Positions 46,651 to 56,536 of a stretch of DNA of 64,000 bases are shown in pieces. Source of the stretch: Pseudomonas sp. 8Z (GTDB lineage Bacteria > Pseudomonadota > Gammaproteobacteria > Pseudomonadales > Pseudomonadaceae). The stretch is taken from assembly GCF_902506535.1 (NCBI RefSeq), contig NZ_LR733824.1, positions 712,526-776,525 on the forward strand, in the 5' to 3' direction. The translations under genes and the position numbers were made by a program. The notes under the pieces were generated by a model. The model was not told where the DNA came from. It did not search any database and saw nothing but the letters and a program-made list of their open reading frames with translations. Every line of letters begins with the position of its first letter. The first letter of the stretch is position 1.

Positions 46651-49600
46651 ATGATGAGTACAGCGCAATCATTCGATCCTGACCAGCATGCATGGATTGC
46701 CAAACCGTCGCCGACACGGCGCCGCAAATGGCTGCTTTACCTGCTGCTGACGAGCCTTTTGCTGGGCAGCAGCAGCCTGCTGGTTTTCGAGCTGCGCAGC
46801 TCGCACTTCCAGGCACGCGAAATCAGCCGTTACGCCGCGACACTGACTTACGCGCTGCAACCCGGCCCAAGCCCAGCCATTGACTACCCGCATGACGGCC
46901 CATTCGATAAACGCCAGGGCTATGCCTACCTACCATTGCTGCTCGAACGCCTGCAGCAGCGTGACTTCCATATCAGTGAACAGGTGCGTTTCTCGCCTGC
47001 CCTGATGCGCTATAGCCAACAAGGCTTCTTCCCGCCCTACCAGGAGAAAAGCAGCGTCGGCCTGACCCTGACTGATTGCCGTGGCCTGCCGTTCTATGCA
47101 TTTCACTACCCACGGCAGGGCTATACAGACTTTGCCGCGATCCCGCCGCTGGTGGTCAACAGCCTGCTGTTCATCGAAAACCGTCACCTGCTCACTCAGG
47201 ATCAACCTCAAGCCAACCCGGCAGTGGACTGGCCTCGTTTCGCCATGGCGGCGCTGTCGCAGATGGGCAAGTTCCTCGACTTCGAAGGGCAGTCGGCAGG
47301 CGGCAGCACCCTGGCCACGCAGTTAGAGAAATACCGACATTCCCCCGATGGGCTCACCCTGTCAGCCGGCGACAAGCTGCGGCAAATGGTCTCTGCCAGC
47401 GTCCGCGCCTATCAGCAAGGGCCGCAGACCCTGGCTGCGCGCCAATTGATCGTACGCGACTACCTCAACAGCGTGCCGTTATCGGCTGCCCCCGGACACG
47501 GTGAGGTGCATGGCGTAGCCGATGGCCTGCGCATCTGGTACGGCGCCGATTTCGACCAGGTCAATGCGCTACTCGATCCATCGCGTACGCCCCAGGCCAG
47601 CCTGGCCGAACGCGGTCTGGCCTTGCGCCAGGTATTGGCTCTGATGATCGCCCAGCGGCGGCCCACCTACTACCTGGCCCAGGGACGCAAGGATCTGCAA
47701 GCGCTGACCGACAGTCACCTGCGCCTACTGGCCAGTGCGGGAGTAATCGATAGCGCCCTGCGTGACGCCGCCTTGAGCCAGCCCATGCACTATCGCGACT
47801 GGGAACTGCAGCCTCCCCTGCGTACGGTGGAAAGCGACAAAGGCATCAGCGTGGTGCGCTCTCGTCTTTCCGCCTTGCTCGGCTTGCCACTGTACGACCT
47901 CGACCGGCTTGATCTGACCGCCCAAAGCACTCTGCAGCGCGATCTACAGCAAGCCGTCAGCGCCTACCTGCAACGGCTGGCCGATCCAGCCTTTGCCGGC
48001 CAGATCGGCCTGTTCGGCGAGCGCCTGCTGTCAGCGGAGAAAACCGCCGAAGTGCGTTACAGCTTCACCCTCTTCGAACGCACGCCAAACGGCAGCCGGG
48101 TTCGTGTACAAACCGACAGCACCGACCAGCCCTTCGATATCAACGAAGGCAGCAAACTGGAGTTGGGCTCAACTGCCAAGCTGCGCGTGCTGGCGACCTA
48201 CCTGGAGATCATCGCTGAACTGCACCAGCGCTACGCTGGCAAGAGCAACGCCGAGCTGGATGCACTGGACATCGCCAAGCAGGATTACCTGAGCCGCTGG
48301 AGTCTCGATTACTTGCGCAGCCATCCAGGCGCCGATCTGACCGCCATGCTCGATGCAGCCCTGGAACGGCGCTATTCGGCCAATCCGCAGGAGCGCTTCT
48401 TCACCGGCGGAGGCCTTCACACCTTCGGTAACTTCCGCCGCGAAGACAATGGGCGCAACCCCACGCTGCGCGAAGCCCTGCGTGAATCGATCAATCTGCC
48501 CTTCGTCCGCCTGATGCGTGATTTGGTGCGCTACAGCACCTACCAGAACAGCGCCGAGCTACTGCATGACGACAGCGATCCGCGTCGCCTGAAGTACCTG
48601 CAGCGCTTTGCCGACCGCGAAGGACGAACCTTCCTTCTGCGCTTCTGGCGCAAGTATCAGGGCCAGGCAGCACAACAACGCCTGGACACCTTCCTCAGCG
48701 GCCTGCGGCAAACGCCGGTACGCCTGGCGGCCATACACCGCTACCTGCAACCCCAGGCCGATCACGCCACCTTCGCCGCCTTCCTGCGCGCACAACTGCC
48801 ACAAGAGACGCTCAGCGAGGTACGTCTTGCCCAGCTCTACAGCGCCTACGGGCCAGGAGCCTACAGCCTGCCGGATCAAGGCTACATCGCCCGTGTGCAT
48901 CCGCTGGAGCTATGGCTGCTGGGCTTTCTTGCCGATAACCCACAGGCCACTTTTGAGGATGCGGTGACCGCCAGTTTCGACAAACGCCAGGAGGTGTACG
49001 GCTGGCTGCTGCGCAGTCGCCACAAGAGCGCCCGCGACAGTCGTATTCGCATCATGCTGGAAGTCGAAGCCTTCTCCGACCTGCATCGGCGCTGGAAAAA
49101 ACTCGGCTACCCCTTCGCTCATCTGGTGCCATCCCTGGCCACCGCACTCGGCAGTTCGGGAGATCGCCCGGCAGCACTGGCCGAACTCATGGGCATCATT
49201 CTCAACGACGGCATTCGTCAGCCCGTGCTACGGGTCGATGCCCTGCATTTTGCAGCAGACACCCCTTATGAAACGCGCCTACAAAACGATGGTGGTCAAA
49301 CCCGCCAGGTGATGGCCCCGGAAGTGGCAGCGGCTCTGCGCGGCGCACTTTCTCAAGTCGTCGAGGGTGGCACCGCACGGCGACTGCAGGGCAGCTTCCA
49401 ACTACCCGATGGGCAACCCCTGACTCTCGGCGGCAAGACCGGCACAGGCGACAATCGCATCGAAAGCGTCGGTGCTGGTGGCCGCGTGTTGAGTTCGCAC
49501 GCCATGAACCGCACCGCGACCTTCGTGTTCTATCTCGGGCCCAATCACTACGGCACTCTGACGGCATTCGTTCCGGGGCGCGCGGCCGAGCGCTTTACCT

Positions 49601-49722
49601 TCACCTCGGCGTTGCCGGTGCAGGTGCTCAAAGGGATGGCGCCATTGCTTGCACCCTACTTGCAAGCAGGCAACGCGACACACTGCCAGGCGCCCGATAC
49701 ACCACTGCCCAGCAGCCAGTAA
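46651..49722 (+). CDS. Large divergent class A penicillin-binding protein (GT51 transglycosylase plus transpeptidase)
   Basis: The protein has 1023 residues from ATG 46651, which sits after GGGGG. ATG 46654 is equivalent. It has an N-terminal membrane anchor (about 28-48). The GT51 domain carries FIENRHLL (near 175) in place of the usual EDxxFxxH, and SAGGSTLATQLEK (near 215). The transpeptidase motifs are present: STAK (SxxK, near 506), SIN (SxN, near 612) and KTGTG (near 928). The roughly 300-residue gap between SxN and KTG is much longer than in PBP1a/1b, indicating a large insertion. It probably builds peptidoglycan as an accessory enzyme. It ends 87 bp before the hydrolase gene. Confidence 0.85.
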   Translation: MMSTAQSFDPDQHAWIAKPSPTRRRKWLLYLLLTSLLLGSSSLLVFELRSSHFQAREISRYAATLTYALQPGPSPAIDYPHDGPFDKRQGYAYLPLLLERLQQRDFHISEQVRFSPALMRYSQQGFFPPYQEKSSVGLTLTDCRGLPFYAFHYPRQGYTDFAAIPPLVVNSLLFIENRHLLTQDQPQANPAVDWPRFAMAALSQMGKFLDFEGQSAGGSTLATQLEKYRHSPDGLTLSAGDKLRQMVSASVRAYQQGPQTLAARQLIVRDYLNSVPLSAAPGHGEVHGVADGLRIWYGADFDQVNALLDPSRTPQASLAERGLALRQVLALMIAQRRPTYYLAQGRKDLQALTDSHLRLLASAGVIDSALRDAALSQPMHYRDWELQPPLRTVESDKGISVVRSRLSALLGLPLYDLDRLDLTAQSTLQRDLQQAVSAYLQRLADPAFAGQIGLFGERLLSAEKTAEVRYSFTLFERTPNGSRVRVQTDSTDQPFDINEGSKLELGSTAKLRVLATYLEIIAELHQRYAGKSNAELDALDIAKQDYLSRWSLDYLRSHPGADLTAMLDAALERRYSANPQERFFTGGGLHTFGNFRREDNGRNPTLREALRESINLPFVRLMRDLVRYSTYQNSAELLHDDSDPRRLKYLQRFADREGRTFLLRFWRKYQGQAAQQRLDTFLSGLRQTPVRLAAIHRYLQPQADHATFAAFLRAQLPQETLSEVRLAQLYSAYGPGAYSLPDQGYIARVHPLELWLLGFLADNPQATFEDAVTASFDKRQEVYGWLLRSRHKSARDSRIRIMLEVEAFSDLHRRWKKLGYPFAHLVPSLATALGSSGDRPAALAELMGIILNDGIRQPVLRVDALHFAADTPYETRLQNDGGQTRQVMAPEVAAALRGALSQVVEGGTARRLQGSFQLPDGQPLTLGGKTGTGDNRIESVGAGGRVLSSHAMNRTATFVFYLGPNHYGTLTAFVPGRAAERFTFTSALPVQVLKGMAPLLAPYLQAGNATHCQAPDTPLPSSQ

Positions 49723-49809
49723 TACGCGGTAACTCTCGGCGACTGGTCAGGCGCACATGCGCCTGCCAGGGTCACGCTTATTCCGCATTCGCCCCTTTTC
49801 GGAGTCGCC

Positions 49810-50688
49810 ATGTCCGCGCTTACCCTGTTGCGTCGCCGACGCATGAGCCTGCTGGCTCTGTTGTGCCTGGCCATCGTTCTACCCATCGGCTGCGCCAAAC
49901 TGGAAGAAACCGAGCGCAAGCTGGTATTTCGCATCGAGCCTGGCACCGCGCGCTGGTTCAGCGGCCTGCCTGTAGGGGTGAAGGAAAGCGAACTGCAATC
50001 ATCAGCCCTGGCTCCCGGCGAAAGCCTGCATGCCTGGTGGTGGCCAGCCGCGCGTGAGAATGCGCCAACACTGCTGTACCTGCACGGCTCACGCTGGAAC
50101 CTGACCGGGCAACTGTTTCGCATTGAGCGCCTGCATGCCATGGGCTTTGCCGTGTTGGCCATCGATTACCGTGGCTTTGGCCAGAGCCAGGGGCAGTTGC
50201 CCTCCGAGGGCAGTGTTTATCAGGACGCGCGCATCGCCTGGGAACATCTCGCCAGCCTGCAACCCGATGCAGGCAAACGCTTTATCTACGGTCACTCCTT
50301 AGGCGGCGCGGTAGCTGTCAACCTGGCTCACGAACTGGCACAAGAGCCGTCTACACCACAGGCTGGCGGTTTGATCGTCGAATCCAGCTTCACCAATCTG
50401 GCAGAGGTAACCCAGGCCGTCACCAACACCGCCTGGCCGCTGCACTGGTTGTTGTCGCAGGAGTTCGACTCACTGAGCAAGATCAGCGATGTCGGCGTTC
50501 CAGTCCTGATCGCCCATGGACAGAATGACCGCTTCGTACCGGCACGTTTCAGTGAGGCGTTGTACGCCGCAGCCAGTGAGCCCAAACGCCTGTTGCTGAT
50601 CAATGGCGCCAACCATAACAACGGCCTGAGCATGGCCGGCAATCGCTACCGCCAGGCATTACAGGCACTAGGCATCGCCCTCAACTGA
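49810..50688 (+). CDS. Alpha/beta hydrolase, lipoprotein
   Basis: The 292-residue protein has a lipoprotein-type signal ([11 protein letters not shown], cysteine near 28) and an alpha/beta hydrolase fold. The oxyanion region is YLHGSRWN, the nucleophile elbow is [11 protein letters not shown] (serine near 161), and the acid/base residues lie in [10 protein letters not shown] and NGANHNN. It resembles BAAT/Abhd13-like serine hydrolases of unknown substrate. The last eight bases overlap the convergent VF530 gene. Confidence 0.85.
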   Translation: MSALTLLRRRRMSLLALLCLAIVLPIGCAKLEETERKLVFRIEPGTARWFSGLPVGVKESELQSSALAPGESLHAWWWPAARENAPTLLYLHGSRWNLTGQLFRIERLHAMGFAVLAIDYRGFGQSQGQLPSEGSVYQDARIAWEHLASLQPDAGKRFIYGHSLGGAVAVNLAHELAQEPSTPQAGGLIVESSFTNLAEVTQAVTNTAWPLHWLLSQEFDSLSKISDVGVPVLIAHGQNDRFVPARFSEALYAAASEPKRLLLINGANHNNGLSMAGNRYRQALQALGIALN

Positions 50689-50899
50689 GCGAGCGGAATG
50701 TCTGCAGATACAGCGCCTCGACCTTGGCGCGCGCCCAGGGCGTCTTGCGTAGGAAGGTCAGGCTCGACTTGATGCTCGGCTCATGCTTGAAGCAACGCAC
50801 ATCCACCTGCCGGGCCAACCCTTCCCAGCCAATGCGCTCAACCAAAGCCGTAAGAATGGTCTGCAAACTGAGGCCGTGCAGGGGGTCATTGCTGTGCAT
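50681..50899 (-). CDS. VF530-family (DUF2132) protein
   Basis: The 72-residue protein begins [20 protein letters not shown] and contains [20 protein letters not shown] and [16 protein letters not shown], matching the VF530/DUF2132 family of small helical proteins proposed to bind DNA. The role is unknown. Its 3' end overlaps the convergent hydrolase gene. Confidence 0.9.
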   Translation of the reverse strand: MHSNDPLHGLSLQTILTALVERIGWEGLARQVDVRCFKHEPSIKSSLTFLRKTPWARAKVEALYLQTFRSLS

Positions 50900-50930
50900 G
50901 GAGCTGTCCTGTTTTTACTGCGCCCAATAA

Positions 50931-50965
50931 AAAAGGCGATGACTGCAGCGCAATCATCGCCTTTT
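50931..50965 (-). terminator. Rho-independent terminator of putP
   Basis: AAAAGGCGATGA (50931-50942) and TCATCGCCTTTT (50954-50965) form a 12-bp stem with an 11-base loop and T-rich flank on the minus strand, just after the putP stop at 50980. Confidence 0.88.
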
Positions 50966-50979
50966 GTTCAACGGCCCGA

Positions 50980-52464
50980 TTATACCGATTTGTACTCTTT
51001 CTCGGCCTGATCGAAGCGGCTGAGCATCGACTGGCTCGGCGCCTGGCCGATACGGCTGAAGATCACGATGGCCAGCGTAGCGAGGATGAAGCCCGGAATG
51101 ATTTCGTACAGACCCAGACCGATCCAGTTCTTCCACACGATCACGGTGGCAGCCCCCACCAACATACCGGCCAGCGCGCCGTTACGGGTCATGCCTTTCC
51201 ACAGCAGCGAGAGGATCACCACCGGGCCGAAGGCCGCGCCGAAACCAGCCCAGGCGTAAGACACCAGACCCAGCACACGGTTTTCCGGGTTGGCAGCCAA
51301 GCCAATAGCAATCAGCGCCACCAACAGCACCATGGCGCGGCCGACCCAAACCAGCTCGGTCTGCGAAGCGCCCTTGCGCAGGAAGGCCTTGTAGAAGTCC
51401 TCGGTCAGCGCACTGGAGCACACCAGCAATTGGCAGCTCAGGGTGCTCATCACCGCCGCCAGAATCGCCGACAGCAGGATACCGGCGATCCAGGGGTTGA
51501 ACAGCAGCTTGGCCAGCTCGATGAATACCCGCTCCGGGTTCTCACCAACCGGGCCGGCGACATCAGGATGCGCCGAGAAGTAGGCGATACCGAAGAAGCC
51601 CACGGCCACGGCACCGGCCAGGGTCAGGATCATCCAGGCCATGGAAATGCGACGAGCAGCCGGGATCGACTTGACCGAGTCGGCAGCCATAAAGCGCGCC
51701 AGAATGTGCGGCTGGCCGAAGTACCCCAGCCCCCAGGCCATCAGCGAGATCACACCGATGAAGGTGGCGCCTTTGAGCATGTCGAAGTGACTCGGATCGA
51801 CAGCCTCAATGGCCGTCATCGCCGGATCGAAACCACCAGTGCCGATCAGCACGAATATCGGCGTCAGGATCAGGGCAAAGATCATCAAAGAGGCCTGCAC
51901 GGTGTCAGTCCAACTCACCGCCAGGAAGCCGCCAATGAAGGTGTAGGCAATGGTCGCAGCGGCGCCAGCCCACAGTGCGGTTTCGTAGGACATGCCAAAC
52001 GTACTCTCGAACAAGCGAGCACCGGCCACCACACCCGAAGCACAGTAGATGGTGAAGAACACCAGAATCACCAGCGCCGAGAAGATGCGCAGGATACGGC
52101 TGTTATCCTCGAAGCGGTTGGTGAAATAGTCCGGCAAGGTCAGGGCGTTGCCGTTGTGCTCGGTCTGCACACGCAGACGGCCGGCCACGAACAGCCAGTT
52201 GAGGTAGGCGCCGATCACCAGACCAATAGCGATCCAGCTCTCGGAAATGCCGGCCACGAAGATGGCGCCCGGCAGCCCCATCAGCAGCCAACCACTCATA
52301 TCGGAAGCGCCCGCAGACAACGCGGTGACGAAACTGCCCAGGCTGCGACCGCCAAGGATGTAGTCGGAAAGGTTCTTGGTGCGCAGATAGGCGATCAGGC
52401 CGATCAGCACCATGGCTGCGATGTACACCACGAAGGTGACGAGCATTGGAGTACTAGCTGTCAT
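50980..52464 (-). CDS. putP: Sodium/proline symporter
   Basis: The 494-residue SSS-family transporter has about 13 membrane helices from MTASTPMLVTFVVYIAAMVL. Family features include SDYILGGRSLGSFVTALSAGASDMSGWLLMGLPG near the N-terminus, and WGLGYFGQPHILARFMA. It imports proline with sodium. The ATG at 52464 is preceded by GAGGGG. The open frame to 52716 is not membrane-like. putA is not adjacent. A 494-bp upstream gap holds paired direct repeats. Confidence 0.95.
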   Translation of the reverse strand: MTASTPMLVTFVVYIAAMVLIGLIAYLRTKNLSDYILGGRSLGSFVTALSAGASDMSGWLLMGLPGAIFVAGISESWIAIGLVIGAYLNWLFVAGRLRVQTEHNGNALTLPDYFTNRFEDNSRILRIFSALVILVFFTIYCASGVVAGARLFESTFGMSYETALWAGAAATIAYTFIGGFLAVSWTDTVQASLMIFALILTPIFVLIGTGGFDPAMTAIEAVDPSHFDMLKGATFIGVISLMAWGLGYFGQPHILARFMAADSVKSIPAARRISMAWMILTLAGAVAVGFFGIAYFSAHPDVAGPVGENPERVFIELAKLLFNPWIAGILLSAILAAVMSTLSCQLLVCSSALTEDFYKAFLRKGASQTELVWVGRAMVLLVALIAIGLAANPENRVLGLVSYAWAGFGAAFGPVVILSLLWKGMTRNGALAGMLVGAATVIVWKNWIGLGLYEIIPGFILATLAIVIFSRIGQAPSQSMLSRFDQAEKEYKSV

Positions 52465-52958
52465 TGGGGTTATCCCCTCTCGTTTGTTGTTATCGGCATC
52501 GGGATCACCCCATGCCCTGATTGGCAAAAGCTCACTCGCACGCGGCAAGCGTCGGGCACCAATCACTTTCAGGCGGGCGTATGCATCAATCTGCCCCCCA
52601 ATAGGCCAACGTACGGTAAACACCCTACGCTCCCCAGCAGCCGAAGCGCCGTAACGTGCAGGGTTTCGGCTGCAAACGGCCTCTTTCGGTCTAGCCCGGC
52701 ATCCTGCGCCAACCAATCCAGACGCCCGAAAAACGGCCCGCTTGAAAGTGAAAGGCTGAATGTAGAGGCTCAGGCGCGCGAGCTTCTTGCAAAAAACTCT
52801 GGAGTTATTGCAAAAAACTCCGCGCAGGGGAACTTCTGCTGCATGCGCGATAGCGCTCCTGGCGCCGTCGGAAAAACCAAGCGCAGCAGCACGATGAGGC
52901 AGAGCTACAGCAGATCAAGCCGCGCCCTGGCGGTCTCGTCAGTGCCCGAGGCCCGCGA
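52465..52958 (-). promoter_or_regulatory. putP upstream region with a 21-bp-spaced direct repeat
   Basis: No gene is supported in these 494 bp. TTGCAAAAAACTC occurs exactly twice, at 52787-52799 and 52808-52820, with starts 21 bp apart, two turns of the helix. Direct repeats at this spacing are typical of AraC-family activator sites. Proline use in P. aeruginosa is controlled by the AraC-type PruR, so this is a candidate site, though it is about 320 bp from the putP start. Confidence 0.4.
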
Positions 52959-54083
52959 TCATACCTGCCGATACGGTAGATGAACACGGGCCTGCTCGGC
53001 ATAAGCGAGCACACCAACACGCTCCTGTTCGAGAAAGTCCGTCACGGCGGCGCGCAGGCCGGGATGACAGAGGTAATGCCAGGAGTGGGTGATGACGGGC
53101 TCGAAGCCACGAATCAACTTGTGCTCGCCCTGAGCACCGGCATCAAAGCGTTGATAGCCAGACTCGATGGCATACGCCATGCCCTGATAGAAGCAGGTTT
53201 CGAAGTGCAGCCGATCGAACTCAGTCAAACACCCCCAATAACGGCCATACAAGGTATCACCGCCGACCAGGCTGAACGCCATGGCCACCGCCCGCCCATG
53301 CTGACGTGCCAGCACCACGCGGATCGCTTCCGGCATACGCTCGGCCAGCAGGCTGAAGAATGCACGCGTCAGGTATGGCGCCTGGCCCCTGACGTGATAG
53401 GTGTTGGCGTAGCAGTGATAGACGAAGTCCCAGTCCGCTTCGCTCAACTGCGCGCCATGGCGCCAGTCGAAATCGATCCCCTGCCCCGCCACCTGCTCGC
53501 GCTCCTTGCGCATCTGCTTGCGCTTGCGCGAACTGAGCGCATCGAGAAAGTCCTGAAAATCGCGATAGCCGCGGTTGTGCCAATGAAACTGACAGCCCAG
53601 GCGCTGCAACCAGCCTTCTTGCGCCTCCAGCACCTGATCGCACGCCGCATGGGTAAAATTGACATGCAGGCTCGACAGCCCTTCAGCCTCCAAACCGCTG
53701 CTCAGTGCCACAAGCAACTGCGTGGCGGCCTGCGCCGAACCCAGCAGACGCGGCCCACTGACAGGCGAGAACGGCACAGCCCCCAGCAGCTTGGGGTAAT
53801 AGGCAATACCCGCGCGATGGCAGGCATCAGCCCAGCCATGGTCGAACACATACTCACCGTAAGAGTGCTGTTTGAGATAGGCCGGAAGCGCCGCCTGGAG
53901 CTCACCGCGCTCGTCCACCCACAGCCGATGCGAGGGCTGCCAGCCACTGTGACCGCCCACGCTGCCGCTGTCTTCGAGCGCCGACAGAAAGGCATGGCGT
54001 AGGAAAGGCTGCGCCTCCGGCACCAGGGCGTCCCAACTATCGGCAGACAACGTATTGAGCGAGTCGACAAGCGTAATGGGCAT
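52959..54083 (-). CDS. FemAB/GNAT-like protein (DUF482 family)
   Basis: The 374-residue cytoplasmic protein starts MPITLVDSLNTLSADSWDAL and contains the DUF482 signatures PAYLKQHSYGEYVFDHGWADA, FSSRKRKQMRKERE-like SSRKRKQMRKERE, and FDAGAQGEHKLIRGFEP. The fold is that of FemAB/GNAT aminoacyl- or acyltransferases. The substrate is unknown. It stands alone on the minus strand between putP and the OprP-type porin. Confidence 0.85.
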   Translation of the reverse strand: MPITLVDSLNTLSADSWDALVPEAQPFLRHAFLSALEDSGSVGGHSGWQPSHRLWVDERGELQAALPAYLKQHSYGEYVFDHGWADACHRAGIAYYPKLLGAVPFSPVSGPRLLGSAQAATQLLVALSSGLEAEGLSSLHVNFTHAACDQVLEAQEGWLQRLGCQFHWHNRGYRDFQDFLDALSSRKRKQMRKEREQVAGQGIDFDWRHGAQLSEADWDFVYHCYANTYHVRGQAPYLTRAFFSLLAERMPEAIRVVLARQHGRAVAMAFSLVGGDTLYGRYWGCLTEFDRLHFETCFYQGMAYAIESGYQRFDAGAQGEHKLIRGFEPVITHSWHYLCHPGLRAAVTDFLEQERVGVLAYAEQARVHLPYRQV

Positions 54084-54172
54084 AGGTCAAACCCCAAAAC
54101 AGACACTTTAAAGCTCGCCGTGCCCCCACGGCAAACGCTGACCCAAGGTTCGCGCAGACTGAGCGCTACATG

Positions 54173-54197
54173 AAAAACCCCGCACGAGGGCGGGGTT
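54173..54197 (-). terminator. Rho-independent terminator after the OprP/OprO-type porin gene
   Basis: AACCCCGC (54176-54183) and GCGGGGTT (54190-54197) form an eight-bp stem. On the minus strand five T follow. It lies about 28 bp after the porin stop. Confidence 0.85.
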
Positions 54198-54224
54198 CAA
54201 CAGGGGTAAAACAGCGTTTATTTA

Positions 54225-55523
54225 TTAGAAGACATACTGCGCACGGAAAACCATGCCATCGCCGTCATCATCAGCATTGGCGTTGGTGGCGTTGTCCACC
54301 TTGGCCTTGACGTAGGCGCCGCTGATTTTCACGGAATCGTTGACGTACCAGTTCACGCCCAGGTTATGCACCTTGGCTTCGATGTCACCGATATTGGCGC
54401 GGGCACCGTTATCGTCATCGACCGACAGGTTGTCATAGCGATAGAACAGCTCCCAGGCACCGACTTGCTTGTTGTTCGGCTTGAGGCTGTCGAACTTGCC
54501 GAGCTTGTAGCCACGCGCTTCGCCGGTCAGGGTGTATGCCACTTGAGCGTAGTAGCCCTTGCCTTCGATATCGTCGAAAGCAGAGCTGTCGGCTTTCATG
54601 TCACGCTTGATGTACTCGCCTTGAACCGAGAACGGGCCCATGGCGAACGCGGCTTCAAGACCCAGCGCGCTGTCGTTGTCGTAAGAGCCGGCAGGCGAAG
54701 TCTGGATGCCACCGAGTACCAGGCGGTTACCGTTGGCACCGGCGTCGTTACCACCGTTGGTGCTCACGCCACGCATGCCCAGACGGCTGCGGATACGGCC
54801 ATCGAATGCGGTATCGGAAAGATCACGACGAGCGTAGTTCACACCCAGGTGCAGGACTTTGCCGGCTTCGTGCATCGGAGCAAAGACGCCACGCAGGTTG
54901 AACTGCTTGGTGCTGTCGCCATCGACATCGTTCTGGTCCTTGGAGCTCAGGCTGAAGGAGCCGTACAGCGAATCACCCGCAGTACCAGAAACCTGAATCC
55001 CCATACCGTTCTGATGGCTGTTGGCCCAATCGACCAGATCGTATGCAGCCGTACGCTCTTGAGCGGTCACCCACTTGGAGCTGGTGGCTTTCTCCAAACC
55101 GAATTCAGGATCGAAACGACCGACCTTGATGGCAACCGGCGCGAAACCGGTATAGGCGATGGACGCCTCATCGAAGTAGCCATCGTCGGCGCTGCCAGCA
55201 TTGTGAGAGAAGTCGTAGCTCATCACGTATGCCCAGTCCTTGTAGACATAGCCCGACAGCTCAAGGAAGGCACGACGGAAATAGGCCGCATCGGCGTTAT
55301 CGCCGTTGGCAGTGTAAATACCATCGAAAGTGCTGTAGTCCGCCTGCAGACGACCACCGATCTTGAAGCCGAACTCCTTGTCGGCGGTAGCGACTTCCAG
55401 ACCACCTTTGGTCTTGATTACGATGTCAGCGCCGTCAGTGGTGACGGTGCCGGCGAAAGCCTGGGCGGAAACGGCCAGAGCCAGGGCGCTGGCTGCGAAA
55501 CCGGCAAAGTGCTTACGGATCAT
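54225..55523 (-). CDS. Phosphate/polyphosphate-selective porin, OprP/OprO family
   Basis: The 432-residue outer-membrane protein has a signal peptide ([24 protein letters not shown]). The OprO/OprP beta-barrel domain begins at [19 protein letters not shown] and includes [25 protein letters not shown] and [18 protein letters not shown]. It ends in FRAQYVF with the terminal aromatic needed for barrel insertion. OprP prefers phosphate and OprO pyrophosphate. The arginine and tyrosine residues that set this were not resolved by eye. No clear Pho box was found upstream. Confidence 0.9.
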   Translation of the reverse strand: MIRKHFAGFAASALALAVSAQAFAGTVTTDGADIVIKTKGGLEVATADKEFGFKIGGRLQADYSTFDGIYTANGDNADAAYFRRAFLELSGYVYKDWAYVMSYDFSHNAGSADDGYFDEASIAYTGFAPVAIKVGRFDPEFGLEKATSSKWVTAQERTAAYDLVDWANSHQNGMGIQVSGTAGDSLYGSFSLSSKDQNDVDGDSTKQFNLRGVFAPMHEAGKVLHLGVNYARRDLSDTAFDGRIRSRLGMRGVSTNGGNDAGANGNRLVLGGIQTSPAGSYDNDSALGLEAAFAMGPFSVQGEYIKRDMKADSSAFDDIEGKGYYAQVAYTLTGEARGYKLGKFDSLKPNNKQVGAWELFYRYDNLSVDDDNGARANIGDIEAKVHNLGVNWYVNDSVKISGAYVKAKVDNATNANADDDGDGMVFRAQYVF

Positions 55524-55686
55524 CGAGGATTCCCCTGTTGGACTTTAAGTGTTGAAACACCCGAGCGATGGGCTCGTTCGTGTTGGGGGGAATCTTGGCG
55601 AGGGGTTATTTCAGCCCAGTTGCTGATATATAAAGATTTGGTTACACGGGAACTTTTTAATCCCAATGCTTATAAGGGACGTATTT

Positions 55687-56019
55687 TCACGGTCCCTGCA
55701 AACGCGGCCCGAGCAGGATGACCGCCGCGCCAGCCAGACACAGTGCAGCCCCCAGCCAATCACTGGCCAATGGCCGCGCCTTCTCGACCAACGCCAACCA
55801 GGCTAGAGACGCCACGACATACACACCGCCATAAGCGGCGTAGGCGCGTCCGGCAAAAGATGCCTCAACGCGCGTCAGAATCAGCGCGAACAACGCCAGG
55901 CTAAGCACGCCTGGCAGGCTCCACAGAGCGCTACGGTCAAGACGCAGCCACATCCAGAAGGCGTAGCAGCCTGCAATCTCGAACACAGCCGCCAGCAGAA
56001 ATAGCAAGTAGTTGAGCAT
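55687..56019 (-). CDS. ynfA: YnfA/UPF0060 family membrane protein
   Basis: The 110-residue protein has four membrane helices (about 2-22, 28-48, 60-78, 85-105) and the family segments [14 protein letters not shown] and [18 protein letters not shown]. It is related to small multidrug-resistance transporters. ATG 56019 is better spaced from TGGAG than the ATG at 56022. It follows a hypothetical gene on the same strand by 15 bp. Confidence 0.92.
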   Translation of the reverse strand: MLNYLLFLLAAVFEIAGCYAFWMWLRLDRSALWSLPGVLSLALFALILTRVEASFAGRAYAAYGGVYVVASLAWLALVEKARPLASDWLGAALCLAGAAVILLGPRLQGP

Positions 56020-56034
56020 CATCCGCTCCAGAGG

Positions 56035-56463
56035 TTAGCTGCGTAGCATCCCTTCACGCTCCCAGGCACAGCGCACGCGCAACGCGCCTTCCTGCGGGCT
56101 GTGAAAACCACTGTCGGACTCCCAACGAAAGGTGTGCACGCCGTTGAGTTCAGTCTCCAGGTGTACCACCGCACTGGCCCAATACAGGCGCTTGAGCAGG
56201 GCCTCGAAGGCTTCGATCCACAGGTTCCACTCGTACTCCACGGCGCCGTAGCTGGCACCGAAGTGAATTACCTGCGTCTGGTACAGACCGGCCCCAGGCA
56301 GTTCGCAAAAAGAGAACATTTCGCGCCCAAGAAAAGGCCAGAGATCACCCGACGGCAACTCGGCCAGCACAGCATGATTGGTTTCGCGGCGCAGACGACG
56401 CTGCTCGGGCGCATCCGACGGCCAGTCGCGGATGCAGCCATAAACGATGGATTCGGACTCCAC
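56035..56463 (-). CDS. Hypothetical protein
   Basis: The 142-residue cytoplasmic protein begins MESESIVYGCIRDWPSDAPEQ. It is rich in tryptophan and acidic residues and has no signal peptide or membrane helix. The WNLWIEAFEALLKRLYWASAVVHLE region may form a core of helix and strand. I do not recognise a family. It is close to ynfA (15 bp) and probably shares its transcript. Confidence 0.7.
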   Translation of the reverse strand: MESESIVYGCIRDWPSDAPEQRRLRRETNHAVLAELPSGDLWPFLGREMFSFCELPGAGLYQTQVIHFGASYGAVEYEWNLWIEAFEALLKRLYWASAVVHLETELNGVHTFRWESDSGFHSPQEGALRVRCAWEREGMLRS

Positions 56464-56536
56464 ACCGGCACTCCAGAAAAAACAGCCTGCCTTCTAACAC
56501 AGCCATCCCAGGCACGGAAGGAACTGCTGCGAAGAA

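Noticed and set aside
51430..52983. 517-codon plus-strand open frame opposite putP
   Set aside because: It is antisense to a clear sodium/proline symporter, lacks a ribosome site, and has the Gln/His/Arg-rich composition of a shadow frame in GC-rich DNA.
55524..55686. Pho box upstream of the OprP/OprO-type gene
   Set aside because: I looked for paired CTGTCAT-like repeats and found no convincing match, so phosphate control is not claimed.
54366..55721. 451-codon plus-strand open frame opposite the OprP/OprO-type porin gene
   Set aside because: Antisense to a signal-peptide-bearing porin with typical barrel sequence; no ribosome site.
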